Below are positions 48,027 to 58,016 of a stretch of 64,000 nt of DNA, one piece after another. Each line of letters opens with the position of its first letter. Positions within the stretch are counted from its first letter, which is position 1. The notes beneath the pieces are model-generated. The model worked only from the letters and a program-made list of their open reading frames with translations. It did not search any database and was not told the DNA's origin. The position numbers were made by a program, and so were the translations under genes. The stretch is from Streptomyces bikiniensis (GTDB taxonomy: Bacteria; Actinomycetota; Actinomycetes; Streptomycetales; Streptomycetaceae): positions 1 to 64,000 of the forward strand of contig JNWL01000034.1 of the NCBI GenBank assembly GCA_000716465.1, written 5' to 3'.

Positions 48027-48998
48027 GTGCAACGCCCGTTCCCCCCACGCCGCTCGACCGCCCTGGCGGCGCTCCTCGCGCTCGCCCTCACCGCCTGCTC
48101 GGCCGCCGGTGCCGAGCCGAAGGACACCAGCGCCCCCACCGCGCCCACCGGAGTCACCGCCACCTCGGGCAGCTCCACCACCGTGCACGTCATGTGGAGC
48201 GCGGCCACCGACGACCGCGCCGTCACCGGCTACGAGGTCCACCTCGACGGCCGCAAGGTCAAGGACCTCCCCGCCACCACCCTCATGACCGACGTCGTCG
48301 GCCTCGCCCCGGCCACCCCCCACCGCTTCACCGTCCGCGCCCGCGACGCCGCCGGCAACGCCTCGCCCCCCAGCGCCGCCGTCGCCGCCACCACCCTCCC
48401 GGCCGCCGCCAAGGACCGCACGCCCCCCACCGCCCCGACCGGCCTCCGCGCCACCCCCGACGGCAGCCGCGCCGCCACCCTCCGCTGGACCCCGGCCCGG
48501 GACGACACCCAGGTCACCGCGTACGACGTCTACCAGGCCGACACCCGCGTCCACACGGTCCCGGGCACCACCACCGGCACCCGTCTCACCGGCCTGCGCC
48601 CCGGCACCGCCTACGCGTTCACCGTCCGCGCCCGCGACGCCGCCGAGAACTCCTCCCCGGACAGCAACACGGTCGACCTCACCACCGCCCCGGCCCCCGG
48701 CGCACCCCCGAACACCGCCCCCACCGACCTCGCCGCCACCGCCGCGAAGGGCGGCGAGATCACCCTCACCTGGACCCCGCCGAAGACGGGCGCCCCGGTC
48801 ACCCACCACGAACTCCACCTCAACGGCCGCTTCGCCACCACCATCGTCTGGGGCACCGCACCGCCCCCCGGCCGCGCCACCTACACCTTCCCGGTCACCG
48901 ACCCCCCGGGCACCCGCTACACCCTCACCCTCCGCGCCCGCCTCCCCGACGGCACCTGGGGCGACTTCTCGGCCCCGAGGACGGTCACCGTGCGCTGA
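48027..48998 (+). CDS. Secreted lipoprotein with three fibronectin type III domains
   Basis: 323 aa from GTG 48027. Signal peptide with lipobox LALTAC at about residues 19-24, so it should be anchored on the outer face of the membrane. Three FN3 repeats follow: PTAPTGVTATSGSSTTVHVM; PTAPTGLRATPDGSRAATLR; NTAPTDLAATAAKGGEITLT, each with the W and Y core residues and TVRARDAAGN-like ends. No catalytic domain is attached. The 200 bases before it contain only short CCGGCACCGCCTCTTC-like repeats. Confidence 0.85.
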   Translation: MQRPFPPRRSTALAALLALALTACSAAGAEPKDTSAPTAPTGVTATSGSSTTVHVMWSAATDDRAVTGYEVHLDGRKVKDLPATTLMTDVVGLAPATPHRFTVRARDAAGNASPPSAAVAATTLPAAAKDRTPPTAPTGLRATPDGSRAATLRWTPARDDTQVTAYDVYQADTRVHTVPGTTTGTRLTGLRPGTAYAFTVRARDAAENSSPDSNTVDLTTAPAPGAPPNTAPTDLAATAAKGGEITLTWTPPKTGAPVTHHELHLNGRFATTIVWGTAPPPGRATYTFPVTDPPGTRYTLTLRARLPDGTWGDFSAPRTVTVR

Positions 48999-49081
48999 AC
49001 CCCGGCCCCGAACTGCGGCGACACACCTGCCGCCCGCTCCTTGCAGCCCTGAACCGCCCGCCCGGAACTACCCTGGGAAGC

Positions 49082-50878
49082 GTGGCCGAGACCGTTCTCA
49101 CCAACACCGGGCTCGACAGGTTCCTCGAACTCGTCGGCGGAGCGCCCGAGCACCACGACCCCGCGTTCGCGCGGGCCGCCGAGGCGGTGCTCGGGCTCCT
49201 CGCGCTCCGAGGGGCCGACCGGGGGACGGGGCTGCCCGAGCCGACGCCCGAGCTGACGCGGCAGCTCCTCGTGGAGGACCTGCCGTCGTTCGTGTACGTG
49301 CCGCCCGGCGAGCTCGCGCTCTACCCCGCCGTGCTCGGGGCGCTCGCCGCCCGCTTCGACGGGGACCGCGCCGAGCGGGTCGCCGGAGTGGTCGCGGACG
49401 CCGGGACCGACTTCGAACGGGCCATGCACGATCCCGGCAACCTCACCTGGCACCGCTGGTACGCCTCCCTCCTGCACACCTGCGGCGCCGACCTCACCGA
49501 CGCCGAGGACGTACGGCGCAGGCTCGCCGCCCTCGACGGCGCGCCCCTGCCCGACGGCGTGCGCCGGGCGGACCTCATGGGGCGGACCGCCCTCGCGGAC
49601 GTCCTGCTCACCGAGGCCCTCACGCGCGCGTACGTACGGGACGCCGAGGCGCCGCCGCCCGTCGGGCCGCTGCTCACGGACCACGCCGTCGCGACCGGCA
49701 TCGGACGGGTGGCCACCGCCCTCCAGGACCGGTGGACCGCCGCCGGCCTCGCCGAACAGCTCGCCGGCCCCTACGCCCACTACGCCCCCGGGCCCGACGC
49801 CTTCCCCCACCTCGTCCTGGCCGACGCCCTCCTGGACGAGCACCTCGACCACCACGGCGACCCCGCCGCTCCCGTGCCCCCGCCGCCCGCGATCGGACCC
49901 GGGTCCGCCGAGGAGGACGCGGACGCCCTCCTCGCCGCCGTCGAGGAGCTCGCCGAGGAGGAGTTCGAACCGTACGGGGGCGAGGCCCCGCACCTCCTCT
50001 ACGTGGTCTACCAGCGCGGCTGCTCCGCCGAGTCCGTCGCCCGCAAGGCCGCCGAGTACGAGGACTGGACCGTCGACCCCGCCCTGGAGGACCTGCCCGT
50101 CCCGGTGCCGGACGACGCGCCCGAGGCGTACGCGGTCCCGCCCGTGCCGGAGCTCGTCCGGCTCCTGGGCACCCCGGAGCTGAACGAGGCCGACCGCGCC
50201 CGGCTCGAAGGGCCCGCCCGGGACCTGGCCGCCGTCCTCGACCGGCTCGCCGCCACCGGCCTGGTCTTCCGCACCGGCGACGCCTTCGGGCTCACCCCGC
50301 GCGGCGCCGGCGCCGTGCGCTACCTGCTCGGCGTGCGCGGGGTCGCCGCGCCCGACGCCGCCGAGGCCGCGGCCTGGCCCGCGCCCGTCCTGGTCGCCGC
50401 CGCCGGGAGCTGGCCCGCGCCCGTCGCCGCGCGCGTGCTCGCCGACTGGCTCCACGCGCGCGTGGACACCGCCCACGCCTGGTCCCGACTCCTCGACGCC
50501 CTCGGCACCGTCCACGCCGGCACCTCCGAAGCGGCCGCCACCCGGGGGCTCTTCACCGTCCTGGACACCACCACCGCCCCGCCCGGGGCGCTGCGCGCCG
50601 CCCTCCGCGACCCGGTGCTCGGCGCGTACGCCCTCCGGGCCCTGGAGGACCGCGGCGAGGAGGCCGACCCGGTCCAGGTGCCGACCTCGGCCCGGGCCCT
50701 GCACGTCCTCGACGCGCTGCCCGCCAAGAAGGGGCCCCTGGAGTCCCGCCGCGCCGCCTTCGACGAGACGGCCGCCGCCTGGCCCGGCGGCTCCGCCGCC
50801 CTGGTCCGCGCGATGGCCGGGGCCGACCGCCACGAGGCGGAACGCGTCCTCGGACCGCTCGGCATCGCCCTGCCGTGA
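49082..50878 (+). CDS. Large hypothetical protein, 598 aa
   Basis: GTG 49082; GGGAAG close upstream. No signal peptide or membrane helix. The sequence is Ala/Leu/Asp/Glu-rich and looks helical-repeat in character (DRFLELVGGAPEHHDPAFAR; LARAATALQDRW-like segments), with an acidic stretch EEDADALLAAVEELAEEEFE near residue 280. I recognise no domain. Codon use matches neighbours, so it is probably a genuine actinobacterial gene of unknown role. Convergent with the second malate synthase, with a strong terminator between. Confidence 0.65.
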   Translation: MAETVLTNTGLDRFLELVGGAPEHHDPAFARAAEAVLGLLALRGADRGTGLPEPTPELTRQLLVEDLPSFVYVPPGELALYPAVLGALAARFDGDRAERVAGVVADAGTDFERAMHDPGNLTWHRWYASLLHTCGADLTDAEDVRRRLAALDGAPLPDGVRRADLMGRTALADVLLTEALTRAYVRDAEAPPPVGPLLTDHAVATGIGRVATALQDRWTAAGLAEQLAGPYAHYAPGPDAFPHLVLADALLDEHLDHHGDPAAPVPPPPAIGPGSAEEDADALLAAVEELAEEEFEPYGGEAPHLLYVVYQRGCSAESVARKAAEYEDWTVDPALEDLPVPVPDDAPEAYAVPPVPELVRLLGTPELNEADRARLEGPARDLAAVLDRLAATGLVFRTGDAFGLTPRGAGAVRYLLGVRGVAAPDAAEAAAWPAPVLVAAAGSWPAPVAARVLADWLHARVDTAHAWSRLLDALGTVHAGTSEAAATRGLFTVLDTTTAPPGALRAALRDPVLGAYALRALEDRGEEADPVQVPTSARALHVLDALPAKKGPLESRRAAFDETAAAWPGGSAALVRAMAGADRHEAERVLGPLGIALP

Positions 50879-50897
50879 CGCGGGGGAGCGGGAAAAG

Positions 50898-50946
50898 GGA
50901 CGGGCCCCGCTCCCGGTGCTGTGCGACACCGGGGCGGGGCCCGTCC
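50898..50946. terminator. Bidirectional terminator before malate synthase 2
   Basis: GGACGGGCCCCGC (50898-50910) pairs with GCGGGGCCCGTCC (50934-50946) and the loop holds a second stem (CCCGGTG/CACCGGG), giving one long hairpin. Confidence 0.85.
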
Positions 50947-51010
50947 TGAACGCCGTCCGACGACTGTGCGGGCAGCCGGATCAGCGGTACGGGGCGACCG
51001 TACGACCGAG

Positions 51011-52633
51011 TCAGCCGACCAGCTGCTCGTACGCCGGGAGGGTCAGGAAGTCCGCGTAGTCCGCGTCGAGGGAGACGTGGAGCAGCAGGTCGTGGGCCTG
51101 CTGCCACTTTCCGGCGGTGAAGGCCTCCTCGCCGATCTCGGCGCGGATCGCGGCCAGTTCCTCGGCGGCGACCCGGCGGGCCAGCTCCGGGGTGGCCGTC
51201 TCGCCGTTCTCGAAGACGACGCCCGCGTTGATCCACTGCCAGATCTGGGAGCGGGAGATCTCGGCGGTGGCCGCGTCCTCCATCAGGTTGAAGATGGCGA
51301 CGGCGCCGAGGCCGCGCAGCCACGCCTCGATGTAGCGGATGCCGACCTGGACGGCGTTGCGCAGGCCGTCGTAGGTGGGCTTCGCGTCGAGCGAGTCGAT
51401 TGCGATCAGGTCGCCGGCCGCGACGGAGACGTCCTCGCGCAGGCGGTCCTTCTGGTTCGGCTTCTCGCCGAGGACGGCGTCGAAGGAGGCCATCGCGATC
51501 GGCACCAGGTCGGGGTGGGCGACCCAGGAGCCGTCGAAGCCGTCGCCGGCCTCGCGGTCCTTGTCGGCCTTGACCTTCTCGAACGCGACCTTGTTGACCT
51601 CGGCGTCCCTGCGGGACGGGATGAAGGCCGCCATGCCGCCGATCGCGTGCGCGCCGCGCTTGTGGCAGGTGCGCACGAGGAGTTCGGTGTACGCGCGCAT
51701 GAACGGGGCCGTCATCGTGACCGCGTTGCGGTCCGGCAGGACGAACTTGGCGCCGCCGTCGCGGAAGTTCTTGACGATGGAGAAGAGGTAGTCCCAGCGG
51801 CCCGCGTTCAGGCCGGCGGCGTGGTCGCGGAGCTCGTAGAGGATCTCCTCCATCTCGTACGCGGCCGTGATGGTCTCGATGAGGACCGTGGCGCGGACGG
51901 TGCCCTGCGGGATGCCGACGTAGTCCTGGGCGAAGACGAAGATCTCGTTCCAGAGGCGGGCCTCCAGGTGCGACTCCGTCTTCGGCAGGTAGAAGTACGG
52001 GCCCTTGCCGAGGTCGATCAGGCGCCGGGCGTTGTGGAAGAAGTACAGGCCGAAGTCGACGAGCGCGCCGGGGACGGGCCGTCCCTCGAAGGTGAGGTGG
52101 CGCTCCTCCAGGTGCCAGCCGCGCGGCCGCATGACGACCGTGGCCAGCTCCTCGGCGGGCTTGAGGGCGTACGACTTGCCGGAGCGCGGGTCCGTGAAGT
52201 CGATGTTCCGGGTGTACGCGTCGATCAGGTTGAGCTGGCCCAGGACCACGTTCTCCCAGGTCGGCGCCGAGGCGTCCTCGAAGTCCGCGAGCCACACCTT
52301 CGCGCCGGAGTTGAGCGCGTTGATCGTCATCTTGCGGTCGGTGGGGCCGGTGATCTCGACCCGGCGGTCGTTCAGGGCCGCCGGGGCCGGCGCGACCTTC
52401 CAGGAGTCGTCGGCGCGGATCGCGGCGGTCTCCGGGAGGAAGTCCAGGGTGGACGTGCGGGCGATCTCGGCGCGGCGCTCCGCCCGGCGGGCGAGGAGCT
52501 CGTCCCGGCGCGGGGTGAACCGGCGGTGCAGTTCGGCGACGAAGGCCAGGGCGGCCTCGGTGAGTACCTCTTCCTGGCGCGGCAGGGGCTCGGCATCGAC
52601 GACGGCCAGGGGGGACGGCGCTGGTGCGGACAT
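51011..52633 (-). CDS. Malate synthase A, allantoin-regulon copy
   Basis: 540 aa from ATG 52633. Same reaction as the copy at 17671: glyoxylate plus acetyl-CoA to malate. Signature [71 protein letters not shown]. The two copies differ over most of their length by eye, so this is an old paralogue rather than a recent duplicate. Its promoter carries both operator classes of the purine regulon. Confidence 0.95.
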   Translation of the reverse strand: MSAPAPSPLAVVDAEPLPRQEEVLTEAALAFVAELHRRFTPRRDELLARRAERRAEIARTSTLDFLPETAAIRADDSWKVAPAPAALNDRRVEITGPTDRKMTINALNSGAKVWLADFEDASAPTWENVVLGQLNLIDAYTRNIDFTDPRSGKSYALKPAEELATVVMRPRGWHLEERHLTFEGRPVPGALVDFGLYFFHNARRLIDLGKGPYFYLPKTESHLEARLWNEIFVFAQDYVGIPQGTVRATVLIETITAAYEMEEILYELRDHAAGLNAGRWDYLFSIVKNFRDGGAKFVLPDRNAVTMTAPFMRAYTELLVRTCHKRGAHAIGGMAAFIPSRRDAEVNKVAFEKVKADKDREAGDGFDGSWVAHPDLVPIAMASFDAVLGEKPNQKDRLREDVSVAAGDLIAIDSLDAKPTYDGLRNAVQVGIRYIEAWLRGLGAVAIFNLMEDAATAEISRSQIWQWINAGVVFENGETATPELARRVAAEELAAIRAEIGEEAFTAGKWQQAHDLLLHVSLDADYADFLTLPAYEQLVG

Positions 52634-52770
52634 GAACTGTCACTTCCTTCAGCGGACTTCGCGGGCGGTGCCAGGCGGCCGCCGGGCGTCACGGGACGGC
52701 ACGGAGTGCCACCGGAGCCGAGATACGGCCGCGAGCGCCGTCTGGAGTAGCAGGCGCTTCTGAACAGTGG

Positions 52771-52810
52771 ATACTAGTTTCCTCATGGTGGAAGTTCAAT
52801 GGTTTGTTGA
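52771..52810 (-). promoter_or_regulatory. Malate synthase 2 promoter carrying both operator classes
   Basis: Minus strand: -35 TTGAAC (52794-52799), 17-base spacer, -10 TAGTAT (52771-52776). An AllR-type TTCCTCATGGTGGAA (52779-52793) fills the spacer, and a weak second-class box TCAATGGTTTGTTGA (52796-52810) covers the -35. Confidence 0.7.
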
Positions 52811-52912
52811 TGTCGAGATTCTCCGGATCGACAGAAAGCGGCGCTCAGTGCCAGGCCGCTCACTCCCGGTCGCCCACCCGGAAGCGCCCCTTCCGCAATG
52901 CTCGCTCCGGGC

Positions 52913-53551
52913 TCACTCCAGGCGTGACAGATCCGCCTCCGTGTCGATGTCGTAGGGCTCCGCCACGTCCGAGCAGTCCACCGGCGTGATCGCGTCCCGG
53001 TGCGCCGCCAGGTAGTCCCGCGCGCCCCGGTCGCCCACCGCCGTCTCCGCGACGCCCGCCCAGTGCCCGGCGCCGAACAGCACCGGATGGCCCCGCCGCC
53101 CGTCGTACGAGGCCGCCGCGAGCGAGTCCCGCGAGCCGTACGCCGCCCGGACCCGGGCCACCGCCTCCGCCCCGATCCCCGGCTGGTCGACCAGGGACAC
53201 GAGCGCCGCGTCCACCCCGCGCGGGTCGGCGGCGAGCGACGCGAGCCCGGCCCGGAGCGAGGAGCCCATCCCCGCCTCCCACTCCGGGTTGTCCACCAGG
53301 ACGCACCCGGGCAGCTCCGCCCGCTCCCGCACGGCGTCCGCCGACGCCCCGAGCACCACGTGCACCACCTCGCACCCGGCCGCCCGCAGCACCCCCACCG
53401 CGTGCTCCACCAGGGGGCGGCCCCGATGCGCGAGGAGCGCCTTGGGCCGGCCTCCGAGTCGCCGTCCGCCCCCGGCGGCGAGCAGCAGACCGGCCACGAC
53501 GGGGGAGCGGTCGGAGGGGAACGGGTCGGTTCGGTCTTCCGGAGTCGTCAT
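52913..53551 (-). CDS. MobA-like nucleotidyltransferase
   Basis: 212 aa from ATG 53549-53551. LLLAAGGGRRLGGRPKALLA is the nucleotide-binding loop of the MobA/GlmU fold; VDAALVSLVDQPGIGAEAVA carries the metal-binding acidic pair, and RRGHPVLFGAGHWAGV the substrate side. It belongs to the MocA/CoxI-associated transferases that finish the molybdenum cofactor for xanthine dehydrogenase-type enzymes, which would suit purine breakdown. No molybdenum enzyme is in the window. Confidence 0.85.
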   Translation of the reverse strand: MTTPEDRTDPFPSDRSPVVAGLLLAAGGGRRLGGRPKALLAHRGRPLVEHAVGVLRAAGCEVVHVVLGASADAVRERAELPGCVLVDNPEWEAGMGSSLRAGLASLAADPRGVDAALVSLVDQPGIGAEAVARVRAAYGSRDSLAAASYDGRRGHPVLFGAGHWAGVAETAVGDRGARDYLAAHRDAITPVDCSDVAEPYDIDTEADLSRLE

Positions 53552-53767
53552 GGAGACTGCATACCGCATCCGGACGGAAACACACGGTTGCCCGAATCAG
53601 CCTTGCGGGGGGTGGCGCGAGGGGTGGCGAAGGAGTTAACTGGCCCGACTCGCGGCGCCCGACCGCCGTCCGGAGTCGTCCGGAGGGGGCGGTCCGGGGC
53701 GTTCCGCGTGCTCGGGGTGTGGAGTGGTGTGGAGTTCTGCGCACGGTGTCGTGCGAGGGGGAGAACC

Positions 53768-54094
53768 ATGTTGCGAAGCGTGGAGCAGAGGCCGGTGGGC
53801 ATCGAGGGCGTGGACCCCAGGGTGACCGAACTGAGGTCGGCCGTGTCCCGCCTCCGGCGCGAACTCGCCTCGCACCGAGCCGAGTTGACGGACCGGGAGA
53901 TCGCCGAGGGAGAGCTCGCGGCGCTGGACGCCATGGCGCTCGGCGGCGCTCCGGAGGTACGGCGGCTGCGCCGCTCCCTGCTGATCGTCGCGGGCTGCGT
54001 CGGCTCCGTCAGCGCGCTCGCGGACGCCCTCGCGGGGGTCCGCCGGGCCGTCGAGCTGTTCGGCGCGCCGCCGGAGCGCGGTACGGAGAACTGA
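53768..54094 (+). CDS. Small DUF5955-like protein
   Basis: 108 aa from ATG 53768 (GAGGGGGAGAA site). VTELRSAVSRLRRELASHRA, DREIAEGELAALDAMALGGA and RSLLIVAGCVGSVSALADAL suggest a helical pair with a hydrophobic C-terminal helix. This matches small actinobacterial DUF5955-type proteins, function unknown; assignment from memory. Convergent with the two-component genes. Confidence 0.65.
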   Translation: MLRSVEQRPVGIEGVDPRVTELRSAVSRLRRELASHRAELTDREIAEGELAALDAMALGGAPEVRRLRRSLLIVAGCVGSVSALADALAGVRRAVELFGAPPERGTEN

Positions 54095-54127
54095 GGGGTC
54101 GTCGAGCGGCGGCCCGGTCCCGGGTGC

Positions 54128-54754
54128 CTACCGTCTGATCAGCCGCCGGGCCGTCGCCGCCGCCACCGCCGCCGTACGGGAGTCCACGCCCAGCTTCGCG
54201 AAGACGTGGACCAGATGGGACTTCACCGTCGCCTGGCTCAGGAACAGCGCCTTGCTGATCTGCGCGTTCGACAGGCCCTCGCCGACCAGTTGGAGCACCT
54301 CCAGCTCGCGCTTGGTCAGCGCCTCCGCAGGGGTCCGCATCCGGTCCATCAACCGGTGCGCCACCGCCGGCGCGAGCGCCGACTGCCCGGCCGCCGCCGT
54401 CCGCACCGCCGCCGCCAGCTCCTCCGGCGGCGCGTCCTTCAGGAGGTAGCCGCAGGCGCCCGCCTCCACCGCCGCCAGGATGTCCGCGTCCGTGTCGTAC
54501 GTCGTCAGGACCAGCACCTTCGGCCCGCCCGGCGCCGCCGTGATCGCCGCCGTCGCCTCCGAACCGTGCATCCCCGCGCCGAACTGGAGGTCCATCAGGA
54601 CCACGTCCACGCCCCCGGCGGCGGCCAGCTCCACCGCGCGCTCGGCGGTGGCGGCCTCCGCGACGACCGCGAAGTCCGGCTCGGTGTCCAGGACCGCGCG
54701 CAGGCCCGCCCGTACCACCGGATGGTCGTCGGCGAGCAGAAGGCGGACGGTCAT
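54128..54754 (-). CDS. NarL/LuxR-type response regulator
   Basis: 208 aa from ATG 54752-54754. Receiver domain with the acidic pair in LLLADDHPVVRAGLRAVLDT, phosphoacceptor Asp in VDVVLMDLQFGAGMHGSEAT, Lys in ACGYLLKDAPPEELAAAVRT. LuxR helix-turn-helix at the end: LTKRELEVLQLVGEGLSNAQ, ISKALFLSQATVKSHLVHVF. Overlaps the upstream kinase gene by four bases (ATGA). Confidence 0.93.
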   Translation of the reverse strand: MTVRLLLADDHPVVRAGLRAVLDTEPDFAVVAEAATAERAVELAAAGGVDVVLMDLQFGAGMHGSEATAAITAAPGGPKVLVLTTYDTDADILAAVEAGACGYLLKDAPPEELAAAVRTAAAGQSALAPAVAHRLMDRMRTPAEALTKRELEVLQLVGEGLSNAQISKALFLSQATVKSHLVHVFAKLGVDSRTAAVAAATARRLIRR

Positions 54755-56013
54755 GCGGAACCTCCGGTGGTGGGGGAGCGGTCCTCGGGGGACAGCGGAA
54801 GGGAGACGGCGACGGCGGTGCCCTGGCCCGGCGCGGACTCGACGGTGAACGTGCCGCCGAGCGACTCCGCCCGCGACCGCATCGCCGGAAGCCCGAAGCC
54901 GCCCTCGGACGAGGGGCGCACGGAACCGGGCTCGAAGCCCTCCCCGTCGTCGACCACGTCCAGGGTCACCGACGCGTCCATGAACGACAGGGTGATCTCC
55001 GCGCGCGAGGCCGAGGCGTGCCGCACCGTGTTCGCGAGGGCCGACTGCGCGATCCGCAGCAGCGCCACCTCGTACGGGGTCGGCAGCTCCACCGGCGTCC
55101 CGCTCACCGAGAACCGGACCCGGGGGCCCGTCCCCGGCCCGTGCGTACCCGTTCCCGGCCCGTACGGCCCCGCCCCCGGCTCGCACAGGCGTTCCAGGGC
55201 CGCCGCCAGCGAGCCGTGCTCCAGGTCCGACGGCGTCAGGGCCCGGACGAAGCGCCGCGCCTCCGCCAGGTTGTCCTGCGCGGCCCGGCGCGCCCGCTCG
55301 ATGTGCCCGGCGGCGGGGGAGCCCGGCGGCAGCGCCCGCTCGGCCGCCCGCAGCAGCAGCTGGATCGAGGACAGGCCCTGCGCGAGCGTGTCGTGGATCT
55401 CCCGCGCGAGCCGTTCCCGCTCGGCCAGCGTCCCCGCGTGCCGCTCCGCCGCCGCCAGCTCCGCCCGCGTCGCGACCAGCTCCTCGATGAGCCGGCGCCG
55501 CCGCTCGCTCTCCCGGTACAGCGCCTGGTAGCCGAGGACCGTCGCCACCGCGACCGCCGCGCCGAGCAGCGGACCGATGAAGACCCCCGGGTTGAGCGCG
55601 GCGCCGTGCCCCACGTACGAGAGGATCGCCGCGCCCGCCGTGAGCGCCACGGCCGGCAGCGACCAGCGGACGGGCAGCAGGTGCAGCTGGAGGAAGTACA
55701 GCGGGAACGCCACCCAGAGCGCCTCCGGCGTCAGCCAGAGCATCACCAGCCAGGACGCGCCCAGGATCCCCAGCCAAGCGCCGGCCGCCCGCCGGGAGGT
55801 CCGTACCGCCGGCAGGTACGACCCCGCCGCGTAGACCGCCCCCGTCACCGCCGCCGCCACCGTCCCGGCGGCCGAGTGCGCCCGCACCGCCGCCAGGACG
55901 AGCAGGCCCGCCATGAGCAGGTGCAGACAGAGGCGCAGCACGAGCGGGGCGGGGGTGAGGGAGCGACGGGCGGGGCGGCGGGAGGAGGGGTGGAGGGGGG
56001 AGTCGGGAGCCAT
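54751..56013 (-). CDS. Membrane sensor histidine kinase (HisKA_3 type)
   Basis: 420 aa from ATG 56013. About five membrane helices in the first 165 residues, then the H-box LAEREHLAREIHDT-like sequence (ERERLAREIHDTLAQGLSSI) and an ATPase domain with VVDDGEGFEP and GGFGLPAMRSRAESLGG. The HATPase N-box is short but recognisable (LRIAQSALANTVRHA). Partner of the response regulator; the divergent FtsX-type ABC transporter 100 bases away is the likely target. Confidence 0.9.
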   Translation of the reverse strand: MAPDSPLHPSSRRPARRSLTPAPLVLRLCLHLLMAGLLVLAAVRAHSAAGTVAAAVTGAVYAAGSYLPAVRTSRRAAGAWLGILGASWLVMLWLTPEALWVAFPLYFLQLHLLPVRWSLPAVALTAGAAILSYVGHGAALNPGVFIGPLLGAAVAVATVLGYQALYRESERRRRLIEELVATRAELAAAERHAGTLAERERLAREIHDTLAQGLSSIQLLLRAAERALPPGSPAAGHIERARRAAQDNLAEARRFVRALTPSDLEHGSLAAALERLCEPGAGPYGPGTGTHGPGTGPRVRFSVSGTPVELPTPYEVALLRIAQSALANTVRHASASRAEITLSFMDASVTLDVVDDGEGFEPGSVRPSSEGGFGLPAMRSRAESLGGTFTVESAPGQGTAVAVSLPLSPEDRSPTTGGSA

Positions 56014-56125
56014 GGTTCCTCCAGGTTAGACAGCGGGCGGGTGACCCGGCTCAACCGAAAGTTCGATTGCGGGGCCATCCGCCGCGCGATGCCCGCGAGG
56101 GGGTGCGCGGACCATGCTGGGCGGC

Positions 56126-57205
56126 ATGTTCGTGGCATGGAGAGACATGGGATTCGCCAAGGGGCGGTTCGCCCTCATGGGTGCGGTGGTCGTCCTGATC
56201 ACCCTGCTCGTGGGGCTGCTGTCCGGGCTGACCGCCGGACTCGCGCGGGAGAACGTCTCCGCGATCACCGGGCTGCCCGCCGACCGGCTGGCCTTCGCGG
56301 CGCCGCCGTCCGGGCGTTCGGCCTCCTTCACCGACTCGGCGGTGACGGAGGAACAGTGGCGGGCGTGGGCGCGGCGGCCCGGGGTGACGGACGCGGAGCC
56401 GCTCGGCATCCGCACCCTCGGAGCCACCGCGGGCGACCGCACCGCCTCCGTCTCCGCCTTCGGTACGGAGCCGGGGTCCGGGCTCGCGCCCGCGCCCGTC
56501 GCCGACGGGAAGGCGGTCCTGTCGGAGCCGGCGGCCGAGGAACTGGGCGCGGACGCCGGGGACACGGTCCGCCTCGGCCCCCTGGAGGTCGTCGTCGCGG
56601 CCGTCTCCGGCGACGCCTCGTACAGCCACACCCCCGTCGTGTGGACCTCCCTGGACGACTGGCGGAAGGTCGACCGGAGCGGCACCGCCGCGCGGGAGCA
56701 GGCCACCGTCATCGCCCTGCGCGGGGACGGCGGGACCGACTGGGCGGCCGGTGACGCGGCCCTCGGCACCGAGGCGCGGACCGTCGGGGACGCCCTCGCC
56801 GCCATCGGCTCCCACCAGGCGGAGAACGGCTCCCTCCAGCTCATGCGCGGCTTCCTCTTCGCGATCTCCGCGCTGGTCATCGGGGCCTTCTTCACCGTCT
56901 GGACCATCCAGCGCGCCGGTGACGTCGCCGTCCTCAAGGCGCTCGGCGCCTCCACCCCGTACCTCCTCAAGGACGCCCTCGGGCAGGCCGTCCTCGTGCT
57001 CGTCGCGGGCACCCTGCTCGGCACCGGGCTCGCGGTCGGCATCGGCGCCCTGATCGGCGGCGGGGACGTGCCCTTCGTCCTGGAGCCGCTCACCGTCCTC
57101 GGTCCGGCCGCCGTCATCGCCGTGCTCGGCGTGCTCGGCGCGACCCTGTCCGTCCGGCGGATCACCGCCGTCGACCCCCTCACGGCCCTGGGCAGCGCCC
57201 GGTGA
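56126..57205 (+). CDS. FtsX/MacB-type ABC transporter permease
   Basis: 359 aa from ATG 56126; ATG 56114 is four codons earlier. One N-terminal helix (FALMGAVVVLITLLVGLLSG), a large extracytoplasmic domain of about 200 residues, and three C-terminal helices (LFAISALVIGAFFTVWTIQR, then FVLEPLTVLGPAAVIAVLGV and neighbours) give the FtsX layout. Works with the next gene. Such systems next to a two-component pair often meet cell-envelope stress or export a peptide. Confidence 0.87.
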   Translation: MFVAWRDMGFAKGRFALMGAVVVLITLLVGLLSGLTAGLARENVSAITGLPADRLAFAAPPSGRSASFTDSAVTEEQWRAWARRPGVTDAEPLGIRTLGATAGDRTASVSAFGTEPGSGLAPAPVADGKAVLSEPAAEELGADAGDTVRLGPLEVVVAAVSGDASYSHTPVVWTSLDDWRKVDRSGTAAREQATVIALRGDGGTDWAAGDAALGTEARTVGDALAAIGSHQAENGSLQLMRGFLFAISALVIGAFFTVWTIQRAGDVAVLKALGASTPYLLKDALGQAVLVLVAGTLLGTGLAVGIGALIGGGDVPFVLEPLTVLGPAAVIAVLGVLGATLSVRRITAVDPLTALGSAR

Positions 57206-57265
57206 GCCACCCCGCCACGCAAGGCAGCGCCCGATGAACCCCCTCGCCATCCACCGGAGCACCCG

Positions 57266-57946
57266 ATGAGCCTCGTCCTCGACGCCGTCACCCTCACCTA
57301 TCCCGACGGCGACGGCCGGATCACCGCCCTCGACTCCGTCTCCCTCGCCGTCCCCGCCGGGTCCCTCACGGCGGTCGTCGGACCCTCCGGTTCCGGCAAG
57401 TCCAGCCTGCTCGCGGTGGCCGCCACCCTCGTCACCCCGGACCGGGGTCGGGTCCTCGTCGCCGGTACGGACACGGGGGCGCTCACCCCGGCCGGCCGGG
57501 CGGAGCTGCGGCGCGAGCACATCGGGATCGTCTTCCAGCAGCCCAACCTGCTGCCCTCGCTGAGCGCGGTGGAGCAGCTGCAGGTGATGGCCCACCTGTC
57601 GGGCCGTTCCCCGAAGGCGGTACGGGGCCGGGCCCTGGAACTGCTCGACGCGGTGGGCCTCGCGGACCTGGCCGGACGTCGGCCGCACCGCCTTTCGGGC
57701 GGCCAGCGGCAGCGCGTCAACATCGCGCGGGCCCTGGTGAACGAGCCGTCCGTCCTCCTGGTGGACGAGCCGACCAGCGCCCTCGACCACGAGCGGGGGG
57801 CGGCGGTCATGGACCTCCTCGCCCGCCTGGCGGGGGAGCGGGGCACGGCGACGGTCCTGGTCACCCACGACCGGACCCATCTGTCCCGGGCGGACCGCAC
57901 GGTCGCGGTCCGGGACGGGCGGCTCTCGGAGGCCGTACCGGCGTGA
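57266..57946 (+). CDS. ABC transporter ATPase (MacB/LolD type)
   Basis: 226 aa from ATG 57266. Walker A GPSGSGKSS (about 40-48), Q-loop VFQQPNLLPSLSAVEQ, signature LSGGQRQRVNIARALVNEPS, Walker B VLLVDEPTSALD, switch His VTHDRTHLS. Pairs with the FtsX permease before it. A 20-bp hairpin ends the operon. Confidence 0.92.
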   Translation: MSLVLDAVTLTYPDGDGRITALDSVSLAVPAGSLTAVVGPSGSGKSSLLAVAATLVTPDRGRVLVAGTDTGALTPAGRAELRREHIGIVFQQPNLLPSLSAVEQLQVMAHLSGRSPKAVRGRALELLDAVGLADLAGRRPHRLSGGQRQRVNIARALVNEPSVLLVDEPTSALDHERGAAVMDLLARLAGERGTATVLVTHDRTHLSRADRTVAVRDGRLSEAVPA

Positions 57947-57960
57947 CGCCGGCCCTTCAC

Positions 57961-58005
57961 GCGCGAGGGCGCCCGGAACCACGGAGGTTCCGGGCGCCCT
58001 CGCGC
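57961..58005. terminator. Strong bidirectional terminator (20-bp perfect stem)
   Basis: 57961-57980 pairs perfectly with 57986-58005 across a 5-base loop. It separates the ABC operon from the convergent allR gene. Confidence 0.95.
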
Positions 58006-58016
58006 ACGAGTGCGGT